Assembly (NCBI RefSeq): GCF_964030845.1
Contig: NZ_OZ034983.1
Location: 2,604,001-2,668,000, forward strand
Source: Candidatus Fukatsuia endosymbiont of Tuberolachnus salignus
GTDB taxonomy: Bacteria; Pseudomonadota; Gammaproteobacteria; Enterobacterales; Enterobacteriaceae
Length of the DNA stretch: 64,000 nucleotides
Direction: 5' to 3'
Shown here: one piece after another, positions 26,016 through 35,285 of the stretch
How positions within the stretch are numbered: the stretch's first letter is position 1
Layout of the letters: every line of letters begins with the position of its first letter
Position numbers and translations under genes: made by a program
Notes under the pieces: generated by a model
Database searches by the model: none
What the model saw: the letters and a program-made list of their open reading frames with translations, nothing else
Told to the model about the DNA's origin: nothing

Positions 26016-29000
26016 ATGGAAATACTGCGCGGTTCACCCGCCTTGTCAGCTTTTAGGATCACTAAACTGCTGTCCCGCTGTCAGGATGTACAATTACCGG
26101 TACGTGATATCTACGCTGAATATGTGCATTTTGTCAATCTCAGTGCGCCGCTGAATGCTGAGGAAAACGTTAAATTACAACATTTACTCAAATATGGGGC
26201 TGTTTCACCTGAATGTACAGTGGCGGGAGTTTTACGGTTGGTAACGCCTCGTCCTGGCACTATTTCTCCTTGGTCCTCTAAAGCCAGCGACATTGCGCAT
26301 AATTGTGGTTTATCCAAGGTGCTACGTCTGGAACGTGGTGTCGCTTTCTACATTCAGAGTGGCGAGCTGACATCTGCCCAATGGCAACAGCTAGAGGCGA
26401 TGCTGCATGATCGGATGATGGAAACGGTATTTAGCGACTTGGCACAGGCAGAACAACTTTTCTCTCATCATCCTCCCAGGATGCTACAGCGGGTCGATAT
26501 CGCAGGGCAAGGGCGAAAAGCATTAGAGCAGGCGAACAGCCAATTAGGTTTGTCACTTGCAACGGAAGAAATAGACTATCTGCTGGCATCTTTCAAGACT
26601 CTCGGACGCAATCCAACAGACGTTGAACTTTATATGTTTGCCCAAGCCAATTCGGAACATTGTCGCCATAAAATCTTCAACGCAGATTGGCGGATTGATG
26701 GGATTGACCAGCCATATTCTCTGTTTGACATGATTAAAAATACGTTTAAACAAACGCCAGATTATGTGTTGTCTGCCTATACAGATAATGCAGCGGTGAT
26801 GCAAGGCTCTCGGGTTGGGCGTTTTTTCGCGGCACCACAGAACGGGATCTATGATTATCATCAGGAGGAAACACCTATCCTGATGAAAGTAGAAACTCAC
26901 AATCATCCAACGGCAATCTCACCTTGGCCAGGAGCAGCAACAGGCTCTGGTGGTGAAATCCGCGACGAAGGCGCCACTGGACGCGGCGCTAAACCCAAGG
27001 CTGGATTGGTCGGTTTCTCGGTTTCTAATTTGCGTATTCCGAATTTTGAACAACCTTGGGAAGAAAATTTTGGTAAACCTGATCGTATCGTGAGCGCGCT
27101 TGAGATTATCACCGATGCGCCTCTTGGTGCTGCTGCCTTTAACAATGAATTTGGTCGACCCGCGTTGCTCGGTTATTTTCGTACCTACGAAGAACGTGTT
27201 AATAGCCATAACGGTAGTGAGCTACGTGGTTATCATAAACCGATTATGCTCGCAGGCGGCATGGGCAATATTCGTGCCGATCATGTAGAAAAAAGTGAAA
27301 TTACTCTGGGCGCGAAGCTGATCGTCCTTGGCGGCGCAGCAATGAATATCGGCTTAGGGGGTGGCGCGGCCTCTTCGATGGCTTCCGGTCAATCAAATGC
27401 TGATCTCGATTTTGCTTCGGTACAGCGAGGTAATCCAGAGATGGAACGTCGCTGTCAGGAAGTGATCGATCGTTGTTGGCAGCTAGGTGATCGCAATCCT
27501 ATTTTGTTTATTCATGATGTGGGGGCGGGTGGCCTGTCAAATGCGATGCCAGAACTGATCAATGATGGCGGTTGTGGTGGGCGCTTTGAGTTGCGGGATA
27601 TCCTAAATGATGAACCTGGCATGAGTCCATTGGAAATTTGGTGTAATGAGTCGCAGGAGCGCTATGTATTGGCGGTTGCACCAGAACAGATAGCGTTATT
27701 TGATGAAATTTGTCGTCGTGAACGCGCACCTTATGCGGTTATCGGTGAAGCGACTGAAGAAAAAAATTTGCTGGTGAACGATCGTGACTTCGACAATCAA
27801 CCGATCACGATGCCATTAAATATTTTATTGGGTAAAACACCCAAAATGCTGCGGGATGTCACGCGATTGCAAGCACAGGGTGAGCCATTACAACGTGCGC
27901 AGATCGATATCGCTGATGCGGTAAAACGGATTCTACATTTACCGGCGGTAGCCGAAAAAACGTTTTTGATTACCATCGGTGATCGTACGGTCACGGGTAT
28001 GGTGACACGTGATCAGATGGTGGGTCCCTGGCAAATTCCAGTAGCCAATTGTGCTGTTACCAGCGCGAGCCTGGATAGCTATCAGGGTGAAGCCATGTCT
28101 ATCGGTGAACGTGCCCCCGTGGCTTTGTTGGATTTCGCCGCTTCGGCGCGTCTTGCCGTTGGAGAGGCATTAACCAATATTGCCGCCAGCCAGATTGGTG
28201 ATTTAAAGCGCATTAAACTTTCGGCTAACTGGATGTCTGCCGCAGGGCATCCGGGGGAGGATGCCGGATTATATGCCGCAGTACGCGCTCTCGGTGAAGA
28301 GCTTTGTCCCGCTCTGGGGCTGACCATTCCAGTAGGAAAAGATTCGCTTGCGATGAAGACTGGCTGGCAAGAAGGCAACGAGCAGCGTGAAATGACATCA
28401 CCCTTGTCATTGGTGATCACCGCTTTTTCCCGAGTGGAAGATGTTCGCCGTACCATCACACCACAGCTACAGATTGATCACTGTGAAAATGCGTTATTGT
28501 TGATCGATTTAGGGGCAGGATACAACGCATTAGGGGCGACTGCACTAGCACAAGTTTACCGTCAATTAGCGGATAAACCTGCTGATGTGCGCAATGTGTC
28601 ACAGCTGGCAGCTTTTTTTAAAGCCATACAGATGTTGATCACCGATCAGCGCTTACTGGCCTATCATGATCGATCCGATGGTGGTTTATTAGTGACCTTG
28701 GCGGAGATGGCATTTGCCGGTCATTGTGGTATCGATGTAGACATTCAGTCGTTGGGTAAGGATCACCTTGCAGCCTTATTCAATGAAGAATTAGGTGCAG
28801 TGATCCAGGTACGTGCTGATCAGCGTGAAACGGTAGAACAATGGCTGGCTGATCTGGGTTTGGCAAACGCTGTGCACTATTTAGGAAAGGCGATAACAGG
28901 TGACAGTTTTATCATCCGTCATGGTGATGAAATCTTATATCAAGAGAGTCGAGCGAAGTTGCGTTGCTGGTGGGCGGAAACTACCTGGCAAATGCAGCGG

Positions 29001-29906
29001 TTGCGTGATAACCCACATTGTGCGGATCAAGAACATCAAGCCAAACAAGATGAAACGGATCCGGGTCTTAACGTTAAACTGAGTTTTGATCCCAGCGAGG
29101 ATATTGCGGCACCTTATATTGCTCAACAAATACGCCCCAAAGTGGCGGTATTGCGTGAACAGGGCGTGAATTCTCAGGTTGAAATGGCTGCTGCCTTTCA
29201 TCGTGCAGGTTTTGATGCTGTCGATGTGCATATGAGTGATTTATTGAGCGGCAGAATAAATTTGAACGCTTTTCAAACGTTGGTCGCTTGTGGGGGATTT
29301 TCTTACGGTGATGTTTTAGGTGCCGGTGAGGGTTGGGCTAAATCCATTTTGTTTAATAACCGGGTACGTGATGAGTTTGCCGCTTTTTTCCAACGTCCAC
29401 ATACTTTGGCATTGGGTGTGTGTAACGGTTGTCAGATGATGTCCCATTTGCGTGAGTTGATCCCCGGTACGGAGCATTGGCCGAATTTTAGACGTAATCT
29501 GTCCGAACGTTTTGAAGCGCGTTTTAGCCTGGTTGAAGTGGCTGTCAGCCCCTGCTTATTTACACAGGATATGGCAGGTTCACGTATACCTATTGCCGTT
29601 TCACACGGCGAAGGACGGCTAGAAGTGCAAAATGTGGTGCAGCTAACAATGTTACAGCAACAGAATCAGGTGGTCATGCGCTTTGTCGACAACTTCGGCC
29701 AGGTCACTGAACGCTATCCTGCTAATCCAAATGGTTCCGCACAAGGTATTACCGCAGTAACCAGCAGTAGCGGTCGGGCGACAGCCATGATGCCTCATCC
29801 AGAACGAGTTTTCCGCACTGTTAGCAACTCCTGGCATCCGCCAGAGTGGGGTGAAGATGGTGCGTGGATGCGGATGTTCCGTCATGCACGTAAGCAACTC
29901 GGTTAG
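26016..29906 (+). CDS. purL: Phosphoribosylformylglycinamidine synthase PurL
   Basis: PurL catalyses the fourth step of purine synthesis, converting FGAR, glutamine and ATP to FGAM. It is the large single-chain type: 1,296 residues from ATG 26016 (E. coli 1,295). Order: N-terminal PurS-like domain (MEILRGSPALSAFR), linker, two AIRS-like ATP-binding halves (MKVETHNHPTAISPWPGAAT; VGKDSLAMKT) and a C-terminal class I glutamine amidotransferase with nucleophile LGVCNGCQMM and HGEGR-type residues (SHGEGRLEV, HPERVFR). The ATG at 25998 is rejected because homologues start at MEILRG. A PurR-type operator lies upstream. Confidence 0.98.
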   Translation: MEILRGSPALSAFRITKLLSRCQDVQLPVRDIYAEYVHFVNLSAPLNAEENVKLQHLLKYGAVSPECTVAGVLRLVTPRPGTISPWSSKASDIAHNCGLSKVLRLERGVAFYIQSGELTSAQWQQLEAMLHDRMMETVFSDLAQAEQLFSHHPPRMLQRVDIAGQGRKALEQANSQLGLSLATEEIDYLLASFKTLGRNPTDVELYMFAQANSEHCRHKIFNADWRIDGIDQPYSLFDMIKNTFKQTPDYVLSAYTDNAAVMQGSRVGRFFAAPQNGIYDYHQEETPILMKVETHNHPTAISPWPGAATGSGGEIRDEGATGRGAKPKAGLVGFSVSNLRIPNFEQPWEENFGKPDRIVSALEIITDAPLGAAAFNNEFGRPALLGYFRTYEERVNSHNGSELRGYHKPIMLAGGMGNIRADHVEKSEITLGAKLIVLGGAAMNIGLGGGAASSMASGQSNADLDFASVQRGNPEMERRCQEVIDRCWQLGDRNPILFIHDVGAGGLSNAMPELINDGGCGGRFELRDILNDEPGMSPLEIWCNESQERYVLAVAPEQIALFDEICRRERAPYAVIGEATEEKNLLVNDRDFDNQPITMPLNILLGKTPKMLRDVTRLQAQGEPLQRAQIDIADAVKRILHLPAVAEKTFLITIGDRTVTGMVTRDQMVGPWQIPVANCAVTSASLDSYQGEAMSIGERAPVALLDFAASARLAVGEALTNIAASQIGDLKRIKLSANWMSAAGHPGEDAGLYAAVRALGEELCPALGLTIPVGKDSLAMKTGWQEGNEQREMTSPLSLVITAFSRVEDVRRTITPQLQIDHCENALLLIDLGAGYNALGATALAQVYRQLADKPADVRNVSQLAAFFKAIQMLITDQRLLAYHDRSDGGLLVTLAEMAFAGHCGIDVDIQSLGKDHLAALFNEELGAVIQVRADQRETVEQWLADLGLANAVHYLGKAITGDSFIIRHGDEILYQESRAKLRCWWAETTWQMQRLRDNPHCADQEHQAKQDETDPGLNVKLSFDPSEDIAAPYIAQQIRPKVAVLREQGVNSQVEMAAAFHRAGFDAVDVHMSDLLSGRINLNAFQTLVACGGFSYGDVLGAGEGWAKSILFNNRVRDEFAAFFQRPHTLALGVCNGCQMMSHLRELIPGTEHWPNFRRNLSERFEARFSLVEVAVSPCLFTQDMAGSRIPIAVSHGEGRLEVQNVVQLTMLQQQNQVVMRFVDNFGQVTERYPANPNGSAQGITAVTSSSGRATAMMPHPERVFRTVSNSWHPPEWGEDGAWMRMFRHARKQLG

Positions 29907-29930
29907 TGTTATTTGCTTGCTGATCGTACA

Positions 29931-29955
29931 AGCCACCAGGTTGACGCTGGTGGCT
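29931..29955 (+). terminator. Hairpin after purL (possible terminator)
   Basis: AGCCACCA and TGGTGGCT form a perfect 8-bp stem around a 9-nt loop, 25 bp after the purL stop. No T-run follows, so it may be a processing or attenuation hairpin rather than an intrinsic terminator. Confidence 0.4.
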
Positions 29956-30027
29956 GTGGTTGGACTACGTTCAACATGACGAGATCTCTAAACTAAGGTT
30001 ATTCTATGGTTTTAATTTTACTTAATA

Positions 30028-30522
30028 TCAGTGGGGGGTGGTATCAGTTGTTGTGACATCAGTTTCATGGGAGAAAGTGACTGGAAAATTCTCTAATCTC
30101 TCTTGACGTGTGGTACTCAACACTCTGACAACCAGTTTATAATCGCTAGGAGCAGGATCTTGAACTCGTAACTTAATCTCCTTATTTTTTAAGAACTTCT
30201 CGTCCTCATCATCTACACCCTCCTTCCAGCGTAAATTGAAGTTAGTGGTTATATTACGGGCTAAGTCCTGGTTATTGTTATCACATAAATGCGTCATTAT
30301 CAGCAAAAATGGACGTGGTTCTCCCACTTCCAGATCATATTTTATCTTGACTTGAGCATCCTGAATAACGTAGTTGGTTGCGATATTTCTTAGTGTATAA
30401 TCAGGGGCTTCTACATCAGATATAGGAAAGGTACAAGGATTAAGAAACTCACTTTCTTCCGAAGCCATAAGTGGGGCGCTGACCAACATGATACATGCTA
30501 TAACGATATGATATATATTCAT
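30028..30522 (-). CDS. Secreted protein of unknown function
   Basis: This is a 164-residue protein with a clear signal peptide (MNIYHIVIACIMLVSAPLMA followed by SEESEF). The mature part has three cysteines, charged stretches and probable beta strands (QVKIKYDLEV; DYKLVVRVLS) and ends TTTDTTPH. I do not recognise a family. ATG 30522 is chosen because GAGG lies 6 nt before it. The segment GAGGATAAATATGAAT occurs twice in tandem, so two nearly identical Shine-Dalgarno/ATG pairs exist and an upstream ATG at 30534 is in frame. It stands alone, convergent with purL and divergent from cydA. A periplasmic or exported role is inferred only from the signal peptide. Confidence 0.7.
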   Translation of the reverse strand: MNIYHIVIACIMLVSAPLMASEESEFLNPCTFPISDVEAPDYTLRNIATNYVIQDAQVKIKYDLEVGEPRPFLLIMTHLCDNNNQDLARNITTNFNLRWKEGVDDEDEKFLKNKEIKLRVQDPAPSDYKLVVRVLSTTRQERLENFPVTFSHETDVTTTDTTPH

Positions 30523-30534
30523 ATTTATCCTCAT

Positions 30535-30972
30535 TCATATTTATCCTCAAAATAAAAAAAGTTTTTATTTTCTCTTCTTCCACAATCTGGAAGTCAGATT
30601 TTTATCATGCCCTCTCACTGCGGTTGATTAAAGCTTATTATTTGCAATATGAATTTCAATCATTGATGGAATATTATCCAATAAGTGACTTTTTTGACCG
30701 ATGTTATTCATACAAGGACAACATTATTTTTCTATCAAAGGTGTCAATAATGAAATTTTAATAGTGGAAGCACATTTTAATCCTCTATATGTAAATAAAT
30801 ACATGTGGTAAAAGCCCATTTATTCTCTATGATTACGAGGGTATTATTATGTTATTAAAATATTAGGCCGCTATATGTCTGAGTATTTGTTGCTACTGGT
30901 CATAAGAGTGCTACCCAAGCGAGAATAAAACTACTGCAAAGTCGATATTTTCGTGAGGAACGAGGAATCAAG
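30535..30972. other. Intergenic region upstream of cydA
   Basis: About 440 bp, AT-rich, with no gene I can support. It should contain the cydAB promoter; oxygen-responsive control by ArcA and FNR is known for cyd in E. coli, but I could not identify a convincing site by eye. GAGGAACGAGGA lies immediately before the cydA ATG. Confidence 0.45.
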
Positions 30973-32538
30973 ATGTTTGATATTGTAGAGCTTTCCCGGT
31001 TACAGTTTGCTTTAACAGCAATGTATCACTTCCTTTTTATTCCATTAACGCTTGGACTCGCATTTTTACTGGCAATAATGGAAACAGTTTATGTCTTGTC
31101 CGGTAAACAGATCTATAAGGATATGACCAAGTTTTGGGGTAAATTATTTGCGATTAACTTTGCTCTGGGAGTAGCCACGGGTTTGACTATGGAATTCCAG
31201 TTTGGTACTAATTGGTCATATTTTTCCCATTATGTTGGCGATATTTTTGGTGCACCCTTAGCGATTGAAGGTTTAATGGCATTTTTCCTTGAATCCACTT
31301 TCGTCGGTCTGTTTTTATTTGGTTGGGATCGATTAAGCAAATATCAGCACCTAGGAGCAACCTGGTTGGTAGCGTTAGGCTCTAATTTTTCTGCGCTTTG
31401 GATCCTGATTGCTAATGGATGGATGCAAAATCCGATCGCTTCTGATTTTAATTTCGAAACCATGCGAATGGAAATGGTCAGTTTTTCTGAACTGGTGTTT
31501 AATCCCGTCGCTCAGGTGAAATTTGTCCATACCGTTGCCGCAGGTTATGTAACGGGTGCCATGTTCGTACTGGCGATCAGTTCGTATTATTTGTTGAAAG
31601 GTCGTGATATCCCGTTTGCTAAGCGTTCATTTGCTATCGCGGCCAGTTTTGGTTTAGCGGCTGTGTTGTCGGTCATTGTACTGGGTGATGAATCCGGTTA
31701 TGAAATGGGTGATGTGCAAAAAACGAAATTGGCAGCCATCGAAGCGGAGTGGGAAACTCAGCCTCCCCCTGCGTCATTCACCTTATTTGCTATTCCAAAC
31801 CAGGAAAAAATGGAGAACGCTTTTGCCATTCGAGTCCCTTACGTACTTGGCTTGATCGCTACACGATCAATAGACACTCCAGTATTGGGACTACGCGAAT
31901 TGATGTCTCAACATGAAAGACGTATCCGCAACGGTATCCAGGCCTATCAGTTACTCGAACAACTGCGCTCGGGCAATACTGATCCTGCAGTACGTGCAGC
32001 ATTTGATAAAAGCAAACAAGACTTAGGCTATGGCTTATTGCTGAAACAATATGCACCAGATATTATTGAGGCGACCGAAGAACAAATTCAGCTAGCGACA
32101 AAAAATTCTATTCCATCTGTGTTGCCCCTCTATTTTGCGTTCCGTATTATGGTCGTTTGTGGCTTGTTGATGTTATTGATCATGGCCTGTTCTTTTTATA
32201 CTGTTGTACGTAGCCAGATAGGTGAGAAAAAATGGTTACATCGGATGGCACTTTACGCCCTGCCATTGCCTTGGATCGCGGTAGAAGCGGGTTGGTTTGT
32301 CTCTGAGTATGGCCGTCAGCCTTGGGCGATAGGTGAGGTTCTGCCAACAGCGATGGCAAATTCGTCAGTGAGCGCCGGTGAGATCCTATTTTCTATGATA
32401 CTAATTTGTGGGCTTTATACCTTGTTCCTGATCGTAGAAATGTATCTGATGTTCAAATTCACCCGCATTGGGCCAAGTAGCCTAAGAACAGGTCGCTATC
32501 ATTTTGAACAGGCGATTCATAGGGTACAACAAGCCTAG
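30973..32538 (+). CDS. cydA: Cytochrome bd-I ubiquinol oxidase subunit I CydA
   Basis: CydA carries haems b558, b595 and d and the quinol-oxidising Q loop of the high-affinity terminal oxidase. The 521-residue protein (E. coli 522) has haem ligand His19 in TAMYHFLF, His in VKFVHTVAAGYVTG, the GTNWS-x-FSHYVGDIFG region, the long Q loop beginning DESGYEMGDVQKTKLAAIEAE, and the axial-ligand region PLYFAFRIMV. It is followed by cydB after 16 bp. Retention of this operon points to microaerobic respiration, in keeping with life in host tissue. Confidence 0.98.
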   Translation: MFDIVELSRLQFALTAMYHFLFIPLTLGLAFLLAIMETVYVLSGKQIYKDMTKFWGKLFAINFALGVATGLTMEFQFGTNWSYFSHYVGDIFGAPLAIEGLMAFFLESTFVGLFLFGWDRLSKYQHLGATWLVALGSNFSALWILIANGWMQNPIASDFNFETMRMEMVSFSELVFNPVAQVKFVHTVAAGYVTGAMFVLAISSYYLLKGRDIPFAKRSFAIAASFGLAAVLSVIVLGDESGYEMGDVQKTKLAAIEAEWETQPPPASFTLFAIPNQEKMENAFAIRVPYVLGLIATRSIDTPVLGLRELMSQHERRIRNGIQAYQLLEQLRSGNTDPAVRAAFDKSKQDLGYGLLLKQYAPDIIEATEEQIQLATKNSIPSVLPLYFAFRIMVVCGLLMLLIMACSFYTVVRSQIGEKKWLHRMALYALPLPWIAVEAGWFVSEYGRQPWAIGEVLPTAMANSSVSAGEILFSMILICGLYTLFLIVEMYLMFKFTRIGPSSLRTGRYHFEQAIHRVQQA

Positions 32539-32554
32539 TAAGAGAGACTCACTT

Positions 32555-33694
32555 ATGTTTGGTTATGAAGAACTACGTTTTACCTGGTGGCTGCTGATTG
32601 GCTTACTGTTGATAGGTTTTGCAGTCACTGATGGCTTCGATATCGGCATAGGGATTTTACTGCGCATCATAGGTAAAAGTGATATCGATCGCCGCATTAT
32701 GATTAATTCTATCGCTCCGCACTGGGAAGGCAACCAGGTTTGGTTAGTGACCGCTGGTGGCGCGTTATTTGCTGCCTGGCCAATGGTATATGCCGCCGCA
32801 TTTTCGGGTTTTTATGTTGCGATGATGTTGGTATTGGCCGCGCTGTTTTTCCGCCCGGTTGGTTTCGACTACCGTGCCAAACTGGATGATCCTCGTTGGC
32901 GTAACCTGTGGGATTGGGGCATTGTTGTCGGTAGTTTCGTACCAGCCGTGGCATTTGGTGTAATTTTTGGTAACTTGCTGCAAGGGGTGCCTTTTCACAT
33001 CGATAGTTATTTGCGTTTATTCTATAGTGGCAATTTTTTCCAGCTACTCAATCCTTTTGGTTTACTTGCCGGGGGGGTGAGTTTAGCCATGTTAGTGACA
33101 CAGGGAGCCACTTACTTGCAAATACGTACTCGAGGTGAATTACATTTACGCTCCCGTAGCACTGCACAGATTTCAGCGTTGCTAACGGCTACCGCTTTCT
33201 TATTAGCGGGAATTTGGTTGATGAAAGGTATTGATGGTTTTGTCATTACTTCGGCACTGGATACGACAGCAGAATCTAACCCATTGCGCAAAGAAGTCGC
33301 GCATCAGGCGGGTGCCTGGTTGCTGAATTTCAATAAGTACCCTATTCTATGGGCGTTGCCTGAGTTGGGTGTGATCTTGCCACTGTTTACTCTATTACTG
33401 TCACGCTTTACGCAAAGCGCTTGGGCGTTTGTGTCATCTTCGTTGACCCTTGTTTGTATTATTCTGACGGCGGGTGTCGCTATGTTTCCGTTTATTATGC
33501 CATCAAGCACTGATCCTAACGTCAGTTTGACACTGTGGGATGCAACATCGAGCTTACTAACCCTGAAAGTGATGACCTGGGTGGCGTTAGTCTTCATCCC
33601 TGTTATTCTTATTTACACGAGTTGGTGTTATTACAAAATGTTTGGTCGTATTGATAAAGATTTTATCGATAAAAATCCGCATTCGTTGTATTAA
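32555..33694 (+). CDS. cydB: Cytochrome bd-I ubiquinol oxidase subunit II CydB
   Basis: CydB is the second large membrane subunit of cytochrome bd oxidase. It has 379 residues from ATG 32555, identical in length to E. coli (MFGYEELRFTWWLLIGLLL). TDGFDIGIG, HWEGNQVWLVTAGGALFAAWP and YPILWALPELGVILP are family motifs. An open frame reaches back to 32504 inside cydA but is rejected. The gene sits between cydA and cydX in the standard operon. Confidence 0.98.
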   Translation: MFGYEELRFTWWLLIGLLLIGFAVTDGFDIGIGILLRIIGKSDIDRRIMINSIAPHWEGNQVWLVTAGGALFAAWPMVYAAAFSGFYVAMMLVLAALFFRPVGFDYRAKLDDPRWRNLWDWGIVVGSFVPAVAFGVIFGNLLQGVPFHIDSYLRLFYSGNFFQLLNPFGLLAGGVSLAMLVTQGATYLQIRTRGELHLRSRSTAQISALLTATAFLLAGIWLMKGIDGFVITSALDTTAESNPLRKEVAHQAGAWLLNFNKYPILWALPELGVILPLFTLLLSRFTQSAWAFVSSSLTLVCIILTAGVAMFPFIMPSSTDPNVSLTLWDATSSLLTLKVMTWVALVFIPVILIYTSWCYYKMFGRIDKDFIDKNPHSLY

Positions 33695-33706
33695 GGAGCA
33701 CAGATC

Positions 33707-33847
33707 ATGTGGTATCTTGCCTGGATATTTGGCACGCTTTTGGCCTGTTGTTTCGGTATTATTTCTGCTTTGGCACTGGAGCAGAGTGAAATTAGCAAGA
33801 CGCGTAAAAATGCAGCTAAGAATGACAACGATGAGGCCAACCTATAA
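33707..33847 (+). CDS. cydX: Cytochrome bd-I small subunit CydX
   Basis: This 46-codon gene begins MWYLAWIFGTLLACCFGIIS and continues ALALEQ, matching E. coli CydX (37 residues) through its single membrane helix. CydX stabilises haems in the CydAB complex. AAGGAG lies 8 nt before ATG 33707, and cydB ends 12 bp upstream. The tail after the helix is charged and about nine residues longer than in E. coli. The next operon genes, ybgE and ybgC, are missing; tolQ follows after 106 bp. Confidence 0.95.
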   Translation: MWYLAWIFGTLLACCFGIISALALEQSEISKTRKNAAKNDNDEANL

Positions 33848-33953
33848 TTATTTTCTTCCTCGTTGGACAATTCATTCCCGAGTTTGAAACTCTTGAGTAT
33901 CGTGTTGTGGTTGGTTTTTGACTTCTTAAGTTTATTATCGCGGAGTTTACGCA

Positions 33954-34637
33954 GTGACTGACATGAGTATTTTAGATTTATTCTTGAAATCAAGCCTTTT
34001 GGTGCAGTTTATCATGCTGGTATTAATTATATTTTCTATCGTTTCATGGGCGATCATTATTCAGAAGACGCGTCTTCTGAATGCCGCCGGCCGTGATGCT
34101 GAAGCTTTTGAAGATAAGTTCTGGTCGGGTGGCGAGCTATCTATCCTGTATCAGGAAAGTCAGGCGCGCCATGATAGCATCAGCGGTTCAGAACAAATTT
34201 TCCATTCTGGTTTTAAAGAGTTCGCTCGTTTACATCGTGCTAATAGTCAGGTGCCTGAAGCGGTTGTTAACGGTGCATCACGGGCGATGCGTATCGCGAT
34301 GAACCGTGAATTAGAATCTTTGGAAACCCATATTCCGTTCCTTGGTACTGTTGGTTCTATCAGCCCGTATATCGGTCTGTTTGGTACGGTGTGGGGTATC
34401 ATGCATGCTTTTATTGCTTTAGGTGCCGCGAAGCAGGCAACGTTACAGATGGTTGCACCTGGTATTGCCGAGGCTTTGATTGCAACGGCTATTGGCTTAT
34501 TTGCGGCGATTCCTGCGGTCATGGCCTACAACAGGCTTAACCAACGCATGAATAAAATTGAGCAGAACTACGATAATTTTATGGAAGAATTCACCGCTAT
34601 TCTGCATCGCCAAGCTTTTGCACGTGCTACGCAATAG
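33954..34637 (+). CDS. tolQ: Tol-Pal system proton channel subunit TolQ
   Basis: TolQ, with TolR, forms the inner membrane proton-driven motor that energises TolA for outer membrane constriction at division. The product has 227 residues (E. coli 230). It starts at GTG, as in E. coli, with MTDMSILDLFLKSSLLVQF. Three membrane helices are evident, and the conserved ISPYIGLFGTVWGIMHAF and AEALIATAIGLFAAIPAV are intact. The C-terminus FARATQ is shorter than in E. coli; its stop codon overlaps a solo end of element A, so the tail has probably been trimmed by that insertion. Confidence 0.97.
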   Translation: MTDMSILDLFLKSSLLVQFIMLVLIIFSIVSWAIIIQKTRLLNAAGRDAEAFEDKFWSGGELSILYQESQARHDSISGSEQIFHSGFKEFARLHRANSQVPEAVVNGASRAMRIAMNRELESLETHIPFLGTVGSISPYIGLFGTVWGIMHAFIALGAAKQATLQMVAPGIAEALIATAIGLFAAIPAVMAYNRLNQRMNKIEQNYDNFMEEFTAILHRQAFARATQ

Positions 34638-34653
34638 ATTTTTAACAGGTTCT
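34636..34653. repeat. Repeat element A, solo end at the tolQ stop
   Basis: AGATTTTTAACAGGTTCT matches one end of element A. The TAG stop codon of tolQ (34635-34637) overlaps its first bases, and it lies just upstream of the tolR ribosome binding site. Confidence 0.6.
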
Positions 34654-34675
34654 AATAAGTGAGGGGCGGGGGCAC

Positions 34676-35104
34676 ATGAGACGAGCATCAAACCGTAAAA
34701 GTCGCGAGCTTAAATCTGAAATTAATATTGTTCCCTTACTCGATGTGTTACTGGTGCTATTGCTGATTTTTATGGCGACAGCGCCCATTATTACGCAAAG
34801 TGTTGAAGTTGATCTACCTAATGCGACAGATTCAAAAACAGTGTCTAGCAAGGGTGATCCACCAATCATTGTTGAAGTCTCTGGGGTGGGTCAATATACC
34901 CTAGTTGTCGATCATCAACGTATGGAACAACTACCAGAACAGCAAGTGGTTGCCGAAGCACAGGCGCGTTTGCAGGCTGATCCGAAAACTGTGTTTTTAA
35001 TTGGTGGTGCAAAAGAAGTACCTTATGATGAGATTATTAAAGCATTGAATATGCTTCAGCAGGCTGGCGTTACTTCTGTGGGCTTGATGACGCAACCGAT
35101 ATAA
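34676..35104 (+). CDS. tolR: Tol-Pal system protein TolR
   Basis: TolR is the ExbD-like partner of TolQ, with a single N-terminal helix and a periplasmic domain. It has 142 residues, as in E. coli. The proton-path Asp23 is in LKSEINIVPLLDVLLVLLLI, and the C-terminal region FLIGGAKEVPYDEIIKALN-QPI is conserved. A strong GTGAGGGGCGGGGGC precedes ATG 34676. Between tolR and tolA an element B copy enlarges the gap to 181 bp, which could reduce coupling with tolA. Confidence 0.98.
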   Translation: MRRASNRKSRELKSEINIVPLLDVLLVLLLIFMATAPIITQSVEVDLPNATDSKTVSSKGDPPIIVEVSGVGQYTLVVDHQRMEQLPEQQVVAEAQARLQADPKTVFLIGGAKEVPYDEIIKALNMLQQAGVTSVGLMTQPI

Positions 35105-35109
35105 CTTCG

Positions 35110-35255
35110 TAGACTTTTTGCAAAACCTACTACCGTGCTGCAAGTTCTGCGTTACGTGGTGCTCGCAATCCTCATGTACTCGTATGTACCGTGCAGTTAC
35201 TGCGCGCAAGGCACCTTGAATTTGCAGCATTCGCTACAGTTTTGCAAAAAGTCTA
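35110..35255. repeat. Repeat element B, best-preserved copy
   Basis: A 146-bp element starts TAGACTTTTTGCAAAACC and ends GTTTTGCAAAAAGTCTA, near-perfect inverted repeats flanking a GC-richer palindromic interior (GTGCTGCAAGTTCTGCG ... AATTTGCAGCATTCGC). It is inserted between tolR and tolA inside the tol operon. Confidence 0.85.
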
Positions 35256-35285
35256 TTATTAAAATCTTGTTTCTGGAAATCGAAT

